NCBI RefSeq assembly: GCF_000956545.1
Contig: NZ_JYIT01000074.1
Span: forward strand, 1 to 64,000
Reading direction: 5' to 3'
Length of the DNA: 64,000 nucleotides
DNA from: Microbacterium azadirachtae
Lineage (GTDB): Bacteria > Actinomycetota > Actinomycetes > Actinomycetales > Microbacteriaceae
Shown piece by piece: positions 9,114-18,288 of the stretch. Each line of letters begins with the position of its first letter. The first letter of the stretch is position 1. Below the pieces are notes generated by a model that did no database searches, was not told the DNA's origin, and worked only from the letters and a program-made list of their open reading frames with translations. The position numbers were made by a program, and so were the translations under genes.

Positions 9114-10339
9114 CGGACCTCTCGAACGGGACTATCAATCGTGGAGGGCGGAATCGTCTCGTCCGCCAGGTTCGCGACATCCAACGGGCGCGGCTCTCCG
9201 AATACTTCACGGATTGCTTCGAGGTACGCCAGGCCGTGGTCGCGGTCGGGGAGCAACGAGGATCCCTCGGTCCACTCATTCCATGCGTTGATCGTCACGA
9301 TGGGGTTGCGCGGCGCGTGCTCGCGCAGGAACTCCTGTGCGCGCCGCAGTCCCTCGGCAAACTCCTGAGGCGTCTGATCCCATACCGGAGTTCGCGGATA
9401 GTCGCCATGCGCAAACGGTGCGCTCTGGGCCACCCGGGGAGATGAGTCCCAGCCCACTGTCACGTTCGGATAGAACGGCACCTCAAGAGAGGCTGCGAGC
9501 CTCTCATAGTCCGCGAATGCGGCCTCCCGGAGAGCTTGTGCCGACGCCTGTGGAAACGGGAAGTCCGCCATGTCAGCATGGTGAATCCACACGTACGAAG
9601 AAGCGGAGTCTGCGGTGAGTGCACGCACAATATCCGCGTCATCATCTACGGTGACGGCCTCAGGAAGAACTCCGAAGCCCCAGACAAGCAGATCCAGATG
9701 CAGTCCCGGGAACCCCGCGGCGATAACCTGCTGTCGGAACCATTCCAGAGCATCGCTCGCTTGCTGAAGTCCCCCCATTCCGCTGACGAAAGTACCCACC
9801 TCATAGAGCGAGAACCAGGGGCAGCCGTCGATCGTGAGGTAGTTGGGCGACGAGAAATACTCAGTGATGATGTGGTGGACCATCGCTTCGAAGGCCTCAC
9901 GCCCGATCGCGCCGTTCTTTAATCTATCGGGCGAACGATCTGGGGCGGGGAAGATGTCCAGAAGCTGGTGATTCGCCCACATCAGTGCGAAGCGCACGTC
10001 CCCGCGGTTGCGCGCCTGCATGATCCCTTCGTCAAGTGCGCGCTGAAGGTAGGGGCCATCGTCGTACCAGTAGTAGTCGATCAAGAAGCCGTCGACACCA
10101 TAGGTTGACGCGAGTGCGATCTGCATCTCCGCGACACCGGGCGAGGCCTCATCGAAGTAGCCGAGGGCGGGGACGCGGGGTTGACGGTGGCCGGGAAACC
10201 GTGGCTTCGCGTTTCGCACCAGGTGCCATTCATCCCAATCCGGTGTGAACCACTCTGAGTTCCGCTCATCGCGATGCCAGTTGGGGAAGTAATACGCGAG
10301 AACGAGTGGGCGAGCGGAATCGTTCTCGGCCGGGCTCAT
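9110..10339 (-). CDS. GH99-like (WbsX-type) glycoside hydrolase-fold protein
   Basis: A TIM-barrel protein of about 409 residues resembling the glycoside hydrolase 99-like/WbsX group. Recognisable parts are LVLAYYFPNWH at the N terminus, a DGFLIDYYWYDDGPYLQRAL segment, FALMWANHQ, and the C-terminal PIVTINAWNEWTEGSSLLP with conserved Trp-Asn-Glu-Trp. GH99 proper contains endo-alpha-mannosidases; this broader group is poorly characterised. The start at 10339 overlaps the last base of the upstream permease stop (TGATG), indicating coupling. A longer frame to 10555 would run back into the permease gene and is rejected. No signal peptide is seen, so it should act on material imported by the adjacent ABC transporter. 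Specificity is unknown; a rhamnose-containing glycan is inferred from the neighbouring GH78. Confidence 0.8.
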   Translation of the reverse strand: MSPAENDSARPLVLAYYFPNWHRDERNSEWFTPDWDEWHLVRNAKPRFPGHRQPRVPALGYFDEASPGVAEMQIALASTYGVDGFLIDYYWYDDGPYLQRALDEGIMQARNRGDVRFALMWANHQLLDIFPAPDRSPDRLKNGAIGREAFEAMVHHIITEYFSSPNYLTIDGCPWFSLYEVGTFVSGMGGLQQASDALEWFRQQVIAAGFPGLHLDLLVWGFGVLPEAVTVDDDADIVRALTADSASSYVWIHHADMADFPFPQASAQALREAAFADYERLAASLEVPFYPNVTVGWDSSPRVAQSAPFAHGDYPRTPVWDQTPQEFAEGLRRAQEFLREHAPRNPIVTINAWNEWTEGSSLLPDRDHGLAYLEAIREVFGEPRPLDVANLADETIPPSTIDSPVREVR

Positions 10340-11181
10340 CACTTTCCAGCCCCCGCGAGCAGGCCTGAGAGGATCCGCTTCTGGGCAAAGAGATAGACGA
10401 TCATCATGGGGAGACTGACGAGAAGGATCTGCATGAAAATGAGGTTCCAGTTGAGTTGATACTCGTTCGCTGCCGCGAATTTGTATAGGCCGAGCGGCAG
10501 AGTGGCGAACGCGGGGTTTGGGAGGAGGAAGAAGACGGTGAAGAACTCGTTCCATACCGCCAGCATGTTGGTGATGCCCACCGTGAGGAGAACGGGACGC
10601 ATTGACGGAAGGATGATCGAAATGAAGATGCGCAGCGAAGATGCGCCGTCGATTCGGGCCGCTTCCTCGACCTCATAGGGAATGCCTCGGACGAAGCCAG
10701 TCATCAAGAAGACGATTCCGCCGAGTCCCACTCCCACCTGAAACAGGATCAGTCCGGGCACCGTGTTGTAGAGGCCGATGGATTGAAGGAGCTTCACGCT
10801 CGCGATCATGGCTGGAGGGAGCATGACCCCCGCCAGAAGGAGGTAATAGATCATTTGCGTGCCAACGCGTCGTCCCCTGGCGATAACCCAAGCGGCGAGA
10901 GCACCGGTGAGTAGCGCAAGCGCAACTGTTGGTACGGCTATCAGCACGCTGTTGAAGAAGGACCGGACCGTTTCGCCCTCGGTAAGGACGGTCCCGAGGT
11001 TCGCCCAGAAGGCGTTCTCGGTCGGCCAATTGAGGTTCACCGTGTGGGCCTGTGAGGCCGGCTTCATCGTCGTGAGGATCATGACGTACAGCGGTAGGCC
11101 GACAAGGGCTAGCACGAACACCCAAGAAGTGGAGAGTCGGATGATGTCATTGCGCTGGGATCGTCGACTTTGGAGACTCAA
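10339..11181 (-). CDS. Carbohydrate ABC transporter permease (MalG-like)
   Basis: Inner-membrane subunit of a CUT1-type sugar importer, 280 residues with about six hydrophobic segments. The EAA loop that contacts the ATPase is EEAARIDGASSLRIFISIILP. It overlaps the upstream permease by 4 bp and the downstream GH99-like gene by 1 bp, so all are one transcription unit. No ATP-binding subunit lies in the window. Actinobacteria commonly power several CUT1 permeases with a shared MsiK-type ATPase encoded elsewhere. The substrate is probably an oligosaccharide released from a rhamnose-containing glycan, inferred from the glycosidases in the operon. Confidence 0.92.
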   Translation of the reverse strand: MSLQSRRSQRNDIIRLSTSWVFVLALVGLPLYVMILTTMKPASQAHTVNLNWPTENAFWANLGTVLTEGETVRSFFNSVLIAVPTVALALLTGALAAWVIARGRRVGTQMIYYLLLAGVMLPPAMIASVKLLQSIGLYNTVPGLILFQVGVGLGGIVFLMTGFVRGIPYEVEEAARIDGASSLRIFISIILPSMRPVLLTVGITNMLAVWNEFFTVFFLLPNPAFATLPLGLYKFAAANEYQLNWNLIFMQILLVSLPMMIVYLFAQKRILSGLLAGAGK

Positions 11182-12146
11182 CCTTCCATCTCCCTTCTAC
11201 GCATTCCGATGATCAGGGGGACAGCGATAAGGAGGACGATTACGAACAGCACGAGAGTCATCGACGAGGCTTGCCCAAATGCACCGTTACCGAACTGAAG
11301 GAACACCAGCATGTTGAGCACCTGGGTGGACCCGGCTGGACCACCTGCCGTCGTGGCGAGTACATAGTCCGCCGTGCCGAGCCCTGCAATGAGAGTGAGT
11401 GAGACATTGATGGTCGCCGCAGGGGCCATGAGCGGCCATCGGACGCGCCAAAACGTCTGCCAGAAGTTGGCTCCGTCGATCCTGGCTGCGTCCTTCAACT
11501 CTTCGGGAACGGTCGACAGTCCGGCGATGTAGAACAACGCACACATACCGAATGTCTTCCATGCCTGGATGGCCGCGATTATCACGATTGCCCAGGTGGT
11601 GCTTCCAAGCCATGGGGTGGTCCACTCCGTTCCGGTGACCGCGCTAAGCAGCTGATTGAGCACTCCGTCGCTGGAGAGAAGCCCCTGGAAGATATATCCC
11701 GCGGCGAGGGGCGACATTAGTACCGGCACGAAGATCAGCGCACGCAGAGGCGCGTTCGACGGCACCGACTTCTCTAAGGCCAATGCCGCGACGAGCCCCA
11801 AGAGGTTGGTGAAGATTACGACGCAGACGGCGTAAACCAAGGTCACGCGGAGCGCGCGCCACAGTGTTCCGTCGGCGATGAGTCTCTCGAAGTTGGCGAA
11901 GCCATTGAACGTGATGGTCGGCGAGTAGACGCTCCAGTTCGTGAACGCCAACCCGAGGTTCATCAGCGCCGGAATGAGGAAGAACACGACGAAAAGCCCC
12001 ACAGGAACCGCGAGAAATAGCCACTGCTCTCGTTGCGAGATGCCGGAGAGCTGCCGGCGCCGATGCCGTCTGTTCGACCCCGATCGGGCGCGGACCGGGG
12101 CCCCAGAGGTCTGCTCTGAGGCCCCAACCGAGTACGAAGTGCTCAC
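11178..12146 (-). CDS. Carbohydrate ABC transporter permease (MalF-like)
   Basis: First permease of the CUT1 importer, 322 residues. A basic cytoplasmic N terminus is followed by six predicted membrane helices beginning WLFLAVPVGLFVVFFLIPAL. The EAA loop is DAARIDGANFWQTFWRVRWP. It overlaps the binding-protein gene upstream and the second permease downstream by 4 bp each. That is the usual binding protein-MalF-MalG order. It forms a heterodimeric channel with the next gene product and depends on an ATPase not encoded here. Confidence 0.92.
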   Translation of the reverse strand: MSTSYSVGASEQTSGAPVRARSGSNRRHRRRQLSGISQREQWLFLAVPVGLFVVFFLIPALMNLGLAFTNWSVYSPTITFNGFANFERLIADGTLWRALRVTLVYAVCVVIFTNLLGLVAALALEKSVPSNAPLRALIFVPVLMSPLAAGYIFQGLLSSDGVLNQLLSAVTGTEWTTPWLGSTTWAIVIIAAIQAWKTFGMCALFYIAGLSTVPEELKDAARIDGANFWQTFWRVRWPLMAPAATINVSLTLIAGLGTADYVLATTAGGPAGSTQVLNMLVFLQFGNGAFGQASSMTLVLFVIVLLIAVPLIIGMRRREMEG

Positions 12147-13405
12147 CAGCCTTTGATCCCTGCAAGGCTCGCGTTCTCTGCGTAGTTCCGCTGTACCTGT
12201 GCTCCCACCTGGGCAGGTGTGAGGGAACCGTCCAGCGCCTGGCTGAGCAGCGTCGGAACGTCGCCCAGTGAAACGAGTGTCTGCGAGTCGAGACTCGGAA
12301 CCGCGCCGTCGAGCAGCTTGGCAGCCTCCGCGGTGATCGGGTTGACCTTGGCGGGGTCAGCGACATCGGACACGATGGAGGGCTCGGCTTGCGCGGTCAG
12401 GTAAGTCTTGTACCCCTCGCCGACGGTCATGTATTGAACGAGGTCGCGGGCAGCGCTTTCCTGCGCCTTGTTTCCCGTGAGCGGGAGCTGCATGGCGGTG
12501 GCATTGCCGGACTGCTTGAGCACTGCGCCCGAAGTGGACGGGAAGGGAATGAACCCGTATTTCGTCATGTCTCCGGTGAGCATGTCCACGATCCACGAGC
12601 CCTGCGGCATCATCGCGATCTTGCCCGCTTCGAACTGCTTGACAGCGTCCGCGTAGGTCAAGGTAAGGAAGTCCGAGTTGGTGTATCCGTCCTTGGCGAG
12701 CTCAAGCGTCCGCGTTACGGCGTCAACGTATGGGGCATCCTCGAAGCTGGCCTTCTTCTTGTTGACCTCGCCGATGAAACCGTCAGCGAGTGGATCGACC
12801 AGGTTGCCGAAAAGGGGCATCTGCAGGGTCCAGGGGTCACCGCCGCTGAATCCGATCGGCGTCACCCCTGCGCTCTTCAGCGTCTTCGCGGCTGACAGCA
12901 GTTCGTCGTAGGTTCGGGGGATCTGAACGTTGTTCTGCTGGAATACTGTCTTGTTGTACAGCACCCCGAACATGGTGGGGAACCCGAACGTCGCCGAGTA
13001 CACCTTCCCATCGAGTTCGCCGGTCTTCCCCAGGCCGTACTTCTGTTGCTTTACGAAGTCCATGTCCGACAGGTCCGCCAGGGTGGTGGGTGCCTGCAGT
13101 TTCCGGAGGAAGGCGGCGTTGGGCTGGCCCATGAGTACGTCGGGGCGCTCCCCCGTCGTCCACTTCGCGAGCAGGGTGGGCTCGAAGGGAGCGGGGATGA
13201 CGACGTAATCGACCTTGGTACCCGATTCCTTCTCGTACGTCTTCAGGGCAGCAGAAACTGAGTCCGTGGGCGTGAATCCCCAGACCGTGAGTTTTGTGGC
13301 CTTCTCCGTCGTGGGCGCTTGAGTCGAGCACCCCGCTGCGGTGACACCGATCGCCAGAGCGATCGCGGCGGCCGTTGCCGCACGAACAAGACGGGCGGGT
13401 GACAT
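12143..13405 (-). CDS. Sugar ABC transporter substrate-binding lipoprotein
   Basis: Family 1 extracellular solute-binding protein, 420 residues. The lipoprotein signal peptide ends in the lipobox TAAGCS, so the mature protein should be lipid-anchored outside the membrane at that Cys. Typical SBP_bac_1 segments follow: LTVWGFTPTDSVSAALKTYE, ERPDVLMGQPNA, GKIAMMPQGSWIVDML and the C-terminal SLTPAQVGAQVQ. AAGGAG lies just upstream of the ATG. It is the first gene of the long minus-strand operon. The ligand is inferred to be a rhamnose-containing oligosaccharide. Confidence 0.92.
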   Translation of the reverse strand: MSPARLVRAATAAAIALAIGVTAAGCSTQAPTTEKATKLTVWGFTPTDSVSAALKTYEKESGTKVDYVVIPAPFEPTLLAKWTTGERPDVLMGQPNAAFLRKLQAPTTLADLSDMDFVKQQKYGLGKTGELDGKVYSATFGFPTMFGVLYNKTVFQQNNVQIPRTYDELLSAAKTLKSAGVTPIGFSGGDPWTLQMPLFGNLVDPLADGFIGEVNKKKASFEDAPYVDAVTRTLELAKDGYTNSDFLTLTYADAVKQFEAGKIAMMPQGSWIVDMLTGDMTKYGFIPFPSTSGAVLKQSGNATAMQLPLTGNKAQESAARDLVQYMTVGEGYKTYLTAQAEPSIVSDVADPAKVNPITAEAAKLLDGAVPSLDSQTLVSLGDVPTLLSQALDGSLTPAQVGAQVQRNYAENASLAGIKGW

Positions 13406-13437
13406 GTGTTCTCCTTCGAATCACGATGCGGTGAAAT

Positions 13438-13476
13438 GTTTAACCAAACGTTAGCGGGCATCGTTCTTCTGCGCAA
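13438..13476 (-). promoter_or_regulatory. Candidate promoter with overlapping LacI-type operator for the ABC/glycosidase operon
   Basis: On the minus strand TTGCGC (13476-13471) and TAACGT (13453-13448) are 17 bp apart, a good sigma-70 arrangement. The -10 hexamer overlaps GTTTAACCAAAC (13438-13449), whose GTTT/AAAC arms are symmetric. The LacI-family gene is immediately upstream, so repression here is a reasonable inference. The operator is imperfect, hence the moderate score. Confidence 0.45.
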
Positions 13477-13549
13477 GCAGGTGTTGCCTGCCGCGGGAGC
13501 AGTCGATCCATCGTGGTACGTCGGGGCGCTGACTCGCCTTGGATTGGTA

Positions 13550-14560
13550 TCAGTTGACTTGACCGGGTGCGGTCGTCGAGTCACGCACGATCAGTTGAGA
13601 CGGTAGCTCCGCGTGCTCGGGATGAGGGATCTCGCGACGAATCGCCCTGAGGAGCATCTCCACCGCAGTTCTGCCCATCTCCTCTGCCGGCGCCCGCACG
13701 GTCGTCAACGCCACGTAGGACAAGGCTGCTGCGGGAATATCATCGAAACCCATGACCGACATGTCGTTCGGCACGTCCACACCGCGCCGCAGCAGACTGT
13801 GCAGTACCGTAAGCGCGAGATAATCGTTCGCCCCGACCACCGCTGTCGGGCGCGGCGCCAGGGACAGCAACGAGTCAACGAGCGTCGCATGATCAGCAGC
13901 GCGTCGCCCGGCGGCTTTCAGATGAACGACCGCGTTCTCCCCACCGAGGTTGCGACCGAAGACGTCGAGGAGCGCATGCCAACGCGCATCGGTGATCCGC
14001 TCGCCACCCGGCGCGCTTAAGAATGCGACCTGTGAGTGTCCGAGCGAGCGCAAATGCTCCGCCGCAAGGATCCCCGCTTCCGTCGAGTCCACGTTCACGC
14101 TACTGATCGCTTTGCCCGCTGTGGCCCCGAGGAGCACGACCGAGGCCCCCACCGCGGAAAGAGCCGAAAGATCCACATCCGTACGACCAGAGAAGTCGCC
14201 GATCACCCCGGCCACGCGCATCTCAGCCAATCGACGCAGGTAATCGTGCTCGCGCTGGACGTCCCCTTTCGTGTCGCACAGCACGACCAAGTAGCCGAAC
14301 GGCTGGAGCGCGTCCTCGATGACGCTCGCAAGCTCGCTAAAGAACGGGTTCGACATGTCCGGAACCACGAACCCAACGGTTGAATGACGCCCACCGCGCA
14401 AGGTCCTCACGAGGCGATTGGGAACGAAGTTAAGGTCGTCGATGGCCTGCTGGATCCGCTCCGCCGTCGCCGGGGTGAGCGCCTTAGTCCCGTTGATGAA
14501 GTGCGACACTGACGCGGTGGACACGCTCGCCGCCGCCGCAACATCGCGTATGGTCGCCAT
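13550..14560 (-). CDS. LacI-family transcriptional repressor
   Basis: DNA-binding regulator of 336 residues. The N-terminal helix-turn-helix and hinge read ATIRDVAAAASVSTASVSHF, followed by FVPNRLVRTLRGG. The periplasmic-binding-like sensor domain includes VGFVVPDMSNPFFSEL, VGANDYLALTVLHSLLRRG and MGFDDIPAAALSYVALTTV. I use the ATG at 14560. A GTG three codons earlier (14569) has a better ribosome site, GAGAGG with 5-base spacing, and may be the real start. The gene lies directly upstream of the ABC importer operon in the same direction and probably represses it until a sugar binds. The inducer is unknown. Confidence 0.9.
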   Translation of the reverse strand: MATIRDVAAAASVSTASVSHFINGTKALTPATAERIQQAIDDLNFVPNRLVRTLRGGRHSTVGFVVPDMSNPFFSELASVIEDALQPFGYLVVLCDTKGDVQREHDYLRRLAEMRVAGVIGDFSGRTDVDLSALSAVGASVVLLGATAGKAISSVNVDSTEAGILAAEHLRSLGHSQVAFLSAPGGERITDARWHALLDVFGRNLGGENAVVHLKAAGRRAADHATLVDSLLSLAPRPTAVVGANDYLALTVLHSLLRRGVDVPNDMSVMGFDDIPAAALSYVALTTVRAPAEEMGRTAVEMLLRAIRREIPHPEHAELPSQLIVRDSTTAPGQVN

Positions 14561-15162
14561 CCTGCTCACAATCGCCTCTCTCGGGCAGTGACCTGGCGTT
14601 GCCTGCACCGTTGCCTTTGCGCGGACGCCTCGACAAGTCCCGATTCGGCCCCCGCCACGTGCGGCACATCCATCCACCATATCGCGTCGCCAGAAGTCGA
14701 GAGAAGAAATGCAGAGAGGAGCACTGCGAGCAGGATTCGGTCACGTCGACAACGGTGGCGTCACCGCCGATCGAAGAGGCCGAAACTGGTGGGTTGGGCT
14801 TTCACGAAGCGATCACCGCACGAACTTGTCCAGGCCAACCTCTCCTCCGTCCGGGCACACAATCCCTGCCTTGGATATGCGTGCCCTGCCTTGGAGATAC
14901 ATGCGGCCTCGACACAGGCCCGCCCAGCCCCGAGCAACTCCTGGCCGGGTACCCCCTGCCAGAACATGCGCGCGAGCGGGGCCTCGTCCGGCCCGAGCGA
15001 CGAACCGACCCTTGCTCCACGTAGTAGTCACATCCGCACGATGTCTGCGCTCGCTGCGGATATCGCAGGAGATGACAGTTCAGACTGCGGCCAATACGAA
15101 AGCCCCGCACCTCCCCAGGTGCTCGCCTTCGCGCCCGCGGATCCTGCCTTCCCGCTCGCGGT
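14561..15162. other. Gene-free stretch between the LacI and TSUP genes
   Basis: About 600 bp separate the divergent LacI and TSUP genes. Frames here read as low-complexity arginine/proline runs with no recognisable protein. The only structure I see is a short imperfect direct repeat around 14868-14905 (two copies of TGCCTTGGA followed by an ATA run). It presumably carries both promoters. Confidence 0.3.
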
Positions 15163-15180
15163 GTGCGGCAGAGTAGTAGC

Positions 15181-15954
15181 GTGATCGCCTTCCTCTTCGC
15201 CCCCGAGCAAGGGGTCATCCTGGCCGTGCTCGTGGGAGTGATGTTCGCGAGCGCGGTGCTCCAAACCACGACAGGGTTCGGCTTTGCCGTGCTGAGCGCG
15301 CCCGTGCTCACCGCTCTCACCAACGGGCCCGCCGCGGTGTCGACAGTTCTGGTCACCGGGACCGTGGCGGATCTGCTCATCCTTCTGCTCCGCCGGTCTC
15401 GCCCGGCGCCCGACTGGCGGGAGGTCGGCCTGGTCGGGCTGAGCTCCATCCCCGGGATCGCTCTCGGCACCCTGCTGCTCGTCGTCGCGCCGAAACCAGT
15501 TCTGATGGTCGTCATTGCAGGCGCCGTCATCGTCGCAGTCGGACTGCGCGTACAGACCCGGCGACAACGGAACTACCCGCCCCGCGTGATCAGCCACCAC
15601 TGGGGACTCCTCGCCGGACTCCTCTCCGGAACCCTCGGCGCCGCGACGACGCTGGCAGGCCCACCAACCGTCTTCTACCTTGCCCACCGCGGCCACACAC
15701 CGGCGACCACCCGGGACACCCTGGTCACGCTCAACCTCGTCCGGCTCCCGCTCAGCGTCGCTGCGCTCCTCACCGCCGGAGCGTTCACAGCCCTCCCCGG
15801 CCTCGCCTGGCTCGTCGCCGCCGTCCTCGCCGGCTACTCGGTGGGTGGGTGGCTGTTCGGGAAGATCGATGCCGCCCGCTACGAACGCCTCACCCTTGCC
15901 GGCCTAATCCTCTCTGCCACCACCGCCCTCATCGCCGCAATCACCACCCGCTGA
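15181..15954 (+). CDS. TSUP-family exporter (TauE/SafE-like)
   Basis: Membrane protein of about 257 residues in the sulfite exporter TauE/SafE (TSUP) family, which exports small organosulfur or organic anions. Two homologous halves are visible. The N-terminal repeat holds VLQTTTGFGFAVLSAPVL and the second holds GLLAGLLSGTLGAATTLAGPP, the paired signatures of the family. About eight hydrophobic stretches are present. A GTG at 15181 is used; another GTG at 15163 is possible and neither has a strong ribosome site. It is monocistronic. Nothing nearby indicates its substrate. Confidence 0.82.
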   Translation: MIAFLFAPEQGVILAVLVGVMFASAVLQTTTGFGFAVLSAPVLTALTNGPAAVSTVLVTGTVADLLILLLRRSRPAPDWREVGLVGLSSIPGIALGTLLLVVAPKPVLMVVIAGAVIVAVGLRVQTRRQRNYPPRVISHHWGLLAGLLSGTLGAATTLAGPPTVFYLAHRGHTPATTRDTLVTLNLVRLPLSVAALLTAGAFTALPGLAWLVAAVLAGYSVGGWLFGKIDAARYERLTLAGLILSATTALIAAITTR

Positions 15955-15984
15955 ACCGCGCGCCCGCACGTTCAGCGACACCGT

Positions 15985-16275
15985 CGACACATAGCTCCAC
16001 ACGCTCAAGGACCGCCTTTCGACGAGAGGCTTCACCGGGACCACGATCGCCGACCGGCTCGGGATGATCACCACCGTCATCGGCGGGATCGTCCTCGCCC
16101 TCAACGGGTTCGCGATCATCGTGCTCCTCGGCTACAGCCTCCGAGGGCGTAGGTACTTTTCACGTGTCTGTCCAGGGAACGCGTCCGAGAAGTCGGCCTC
16201 ACTCAAGCGATGGGCATGGGCTCTGCCTGCGCGGCCACTCTGTTCAGCTTCGAGGCCGTCCTCATTGGGTGCCTC
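15985..16275 (+). pseudogene. Degraded FtsX-like ABC permease fragment, copy 1
   Basis: A broken piece of an FtsX/MacB-type ABC permease. One frame reads LKDRLSTRGFTGTTIADRLG then MITTVIGGIVLALNGFAII. After a frame shift near 16150 the neighbouring frame continues as RERVREVGLTQAMGMGS and LFSFEAVLIGCLG. These match, in order, the better-preserved copy at 29.8-30.1 kb. There is a stop codon upstream (TAG at about 15991) and neither terminus remains. It is not expected to make protein. Confidence 0.7.
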
Positions 16276-16488
16276 GGTAGGCCCCATCGGTGCCGGAGTC
16301 GCTGTCTCGCAGGATCGGCGATCAGTCGCGCGCTCGTTGGATCGCTGCTGCTGTCATAATCTTCGAGCTCCTCGCCTGGGACGCCGCCCGCGGCGCGACG
16401 CGGATCCGGCGGTGTTGCGGCGCTACGAATAGAGAGCGCCAGAGCCCGACCGCGAGCCAGAGCCGGGCCGGTCTCGCGGTCGATGCAG

Positions 16489-17343
16489 TCAGAGCTCCAC
16501 GTTGCCGGAGATCGCGACCGATGTCCGACCGCCCACCCAAATACGACCGTCGTCCTCACTGATATGGACGCGTCCCTCCCGCCCCATCGTCGTTCCCTGT
16601 CGGGCGATGTAAGGGGTGGCAGCACGACCGGTGGCGAGCATCCATTCCGCGGCCGCCGCGTTGAGGCTGCCCGTGACTGGGTCTTCTCGGAGAGTGCGCT
16701 CCCCGTCAGAAAAGAAGGCCCGCAACTCGAACACAGGCCTGTCAGGGCCAGTGGCTCTGCGAACCGGGCCGATCACTCCGATGTCCCACTGACCGGGGTA
16801 CGCGGCAGCGCTGGGGGTGAGATTAAGAACAGCCTCGTCGTCCCCGAGAAGAATGCCGACCCATCCTGCCCCGTTGTCGAGCCATTCGGCATCTACAACA
16901 TCGTTTCGGTCGATGCCGAGGACCGCTGCGACCTTTGCGAGATAGTCCGGGGCAACGGCCCCGGCTCGAGTGCGAGCGGGAGCTGAGAACGAGAGCAAGC
17001 CGTCCGAGGCGATGCGGATTGGAACGAGACCGGCACGGCATTCCTGAACGATCCGGTCAGTCTTGGTCGGCGTGCCTCCCGCGTCGAGCCATGCGCGCGC
17101 GGTGCCGAGCGTGGGGTGGCCGGCGAAAGCGAGTTCGGCCTCGAGGCTGAAGATGCGGACTCGGTAGTCCGCGTCAGGTGTCGTCGGCGGCAGTACGAAC
17201 GTGCACTCGGACAGATTGGTCCAGACGGAGAAGCGCCTCAGGTCCTCGTCCTCGATCCCCTCAGCGTCGAGGACGACTGCGACAGGGTTGCCTCGGTATG
17301 CGGTTTCGCTGAAGACATCGACCTGGCGGAAGGGGCGGCGCAT
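16489..17343 (-). CDS. PhzF-family isomerase
   Basis: Member of the PhzF/YddE epimerase-isomerase family, cytosolic homodimers with a two-domain alpha/beta barrel. The 284-residue protein starts RRPFRQVDVFSETAYRGNPV as the family does. It keeps the catalytic Glu in NLSECTFVL, the GHPTLGTA glycine-rich loop and the C-terminal EDPVTGSLNAA loop. I use the ATG at 17343. An upstream ATG at 17400 has GAGGAG ten bases before it and would add 19 residues. No phenazine genes are nearby, so phenazine synthesis is not implied. Most family members act on unknown small molecules. Confidence 0.86.
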   Translation of the reverse strand: MRRPFRQVDVFSETAYRGNPVAVVLDAEGIEDEDLRRFSVWTNLSECTFVLPPTTPDADYRVRIFSLEAELAFAGHPTLGTARAWLDAGGTPTKTDRIVQECRAGLVPIRIASDGLLSFSAPARTRAGAVAPDYLAKVAAVLGIDRNDVVDAEWLDNGAGWVGILLGDDEAVLNLTPSAAAYPGQWDIGVIGPVRRATGPDRPVFELRAFFSDGERTLREDPVTGSLNAAAAEWMLATGRAATPYIARQGTTMGREGRVHISEDDGRIWVGGRTSVAISGNVEL

Positions 17344-17622
17344 GCTCCGACGGTATCCGCCGTGAGGCCCGTTCGCCGAACCGCCGTCGCTTGCCGTCAT
17401 CGAGTGCCGTCTCCTCGAGAGAATCAGCCAGGAGAGCGCGGCAGGGAGCGACTCGAAGCGACTCCGCGGCCGGGGATCCGTTCGGCGACATGGTGACCTG
17501 CAGCAGCGCATCTTCCACAGTGGCCGGTCCTCGTCTGCAGTTGGCTCTGGCGAGACGCAGAGCCTTCTGGGCGCGTCGTGCAAGACCCCCTCGGATGTGA
17601 CCAATGTCGAGTCCGCAGCCGA

Positions 17623-18288
17623 TCAGGCATCCCCTCTCAGGTCCGTGCGCCACCGGCGGATGCCGTAGGGGATTCCGCTGCGTTGAAAGCGGCGTACGGT
17701 GCGGGCGGATGGTTCGATCAGGATTGTGTTGCGACTCAGTCTGGCGAGCGGGAGATCGCTCGACGAGTCTGTATACAGAGCGTCGATGGCACCGTGGGAG
17801 AGTGGAGGCGGCAGCCGGGCCGCCTTGTGGTGCCCGATGTTGTGAAAGGAGAACCGAGGCCCGTGTTGGCGGAATTCGAAGCGGGAGGCGTGAAGAGTCG
17901 CGCCCTGGATCCCGAGTTCTTCGAGGTAACAGATCGCAAGGAACTCCTCGGTTGCGGTGGTGATCAAACATGCGCCGTTCGTAGCAGTTCGTCGGGCCCG
18001 GCCAACGATAAGTGGGTCAGTGTTGCCGTGTCTGTGAGCGAGCTTTCGCGCGACGCGCCGGGCAAGAGATCGATAGCCGGTGAGTGAAAGGCCTTGCAGG
18101 GCAATATGCACGATCGCGCGGTGAACCCGCGGCCGATGCGGGCCGCCGCTGCTCACGCATGCGCTAGCCAGGGCGAGGATTCCCACCGGAACGACGAGCC
18201 AAGGCCTTCTGCGCAGGCGATCGAAGACGACGGACGCCATTGTGTCCGATCGGCTCAGTACCCCGTCCAGGTCGAAGACGTCCGTCAT
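17623..18288 (-). CDS. HAD-family phosphatase (HAD-IB-like)
   Basis: Haloacid dehalogenase-superfamily hydrolase of 221 residues. Motif I is FDLDGVL at the extreme N terminus (nucleophile Asp and acid Asp), motif II is LITTAT, and motif IV is YTDSSSDLPL with two acidic Mg ligands. The helical cap and order resemble the SerB-like HAD-IB group. Its start overlaps the stop of the GntR regulator by 4 bp, so the two are cotranscribed and coupled. A phosphatase tied to this regulator may balance the sugar or polyol kinase in the divergent operon, but that is inference. Confidence 0.78.
   Translation of the reverse strand: MTDVFDLDGVLSRSDTMASVVFDRLRRRPWLVVPVGILALASACVSSGGPHRPRVHRAIVHIALQGLSLTGYRSLARRVARKLAHRHGNTDPLIVGRARRTATNGACLITTATEEFLAICYLEELGIQGATLHASRFEFRQHGPRFSFHNIGHHKAARLPPPLSHGAIDALYTDSSSDLPLARLSRNTILIEPSARTVRRFQRSGIPYGIRRWRTDLRGDA

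Noticed and set aside
10340-10555. Upstream extension of the GH99-like gene
   Set aside because: It would run 217 bp into the permease gene; the ATG coupled to the permease stop (TGATG) at 10339 gives a natural start.
14868-14905. Short imperfect direct repeat (TGCCTTGGA units)
   Set aside because: Only two copies, not flanked by other structure, and too short to claim function.
17344-17622. Possible coding remnant between PhzF and the HAD gene
   Set aside because: A minus-strand frame has some protein-like composition (RAQKALRLARANCRRGPATV) but I could not link it to a family or find a start, so I do not call it.
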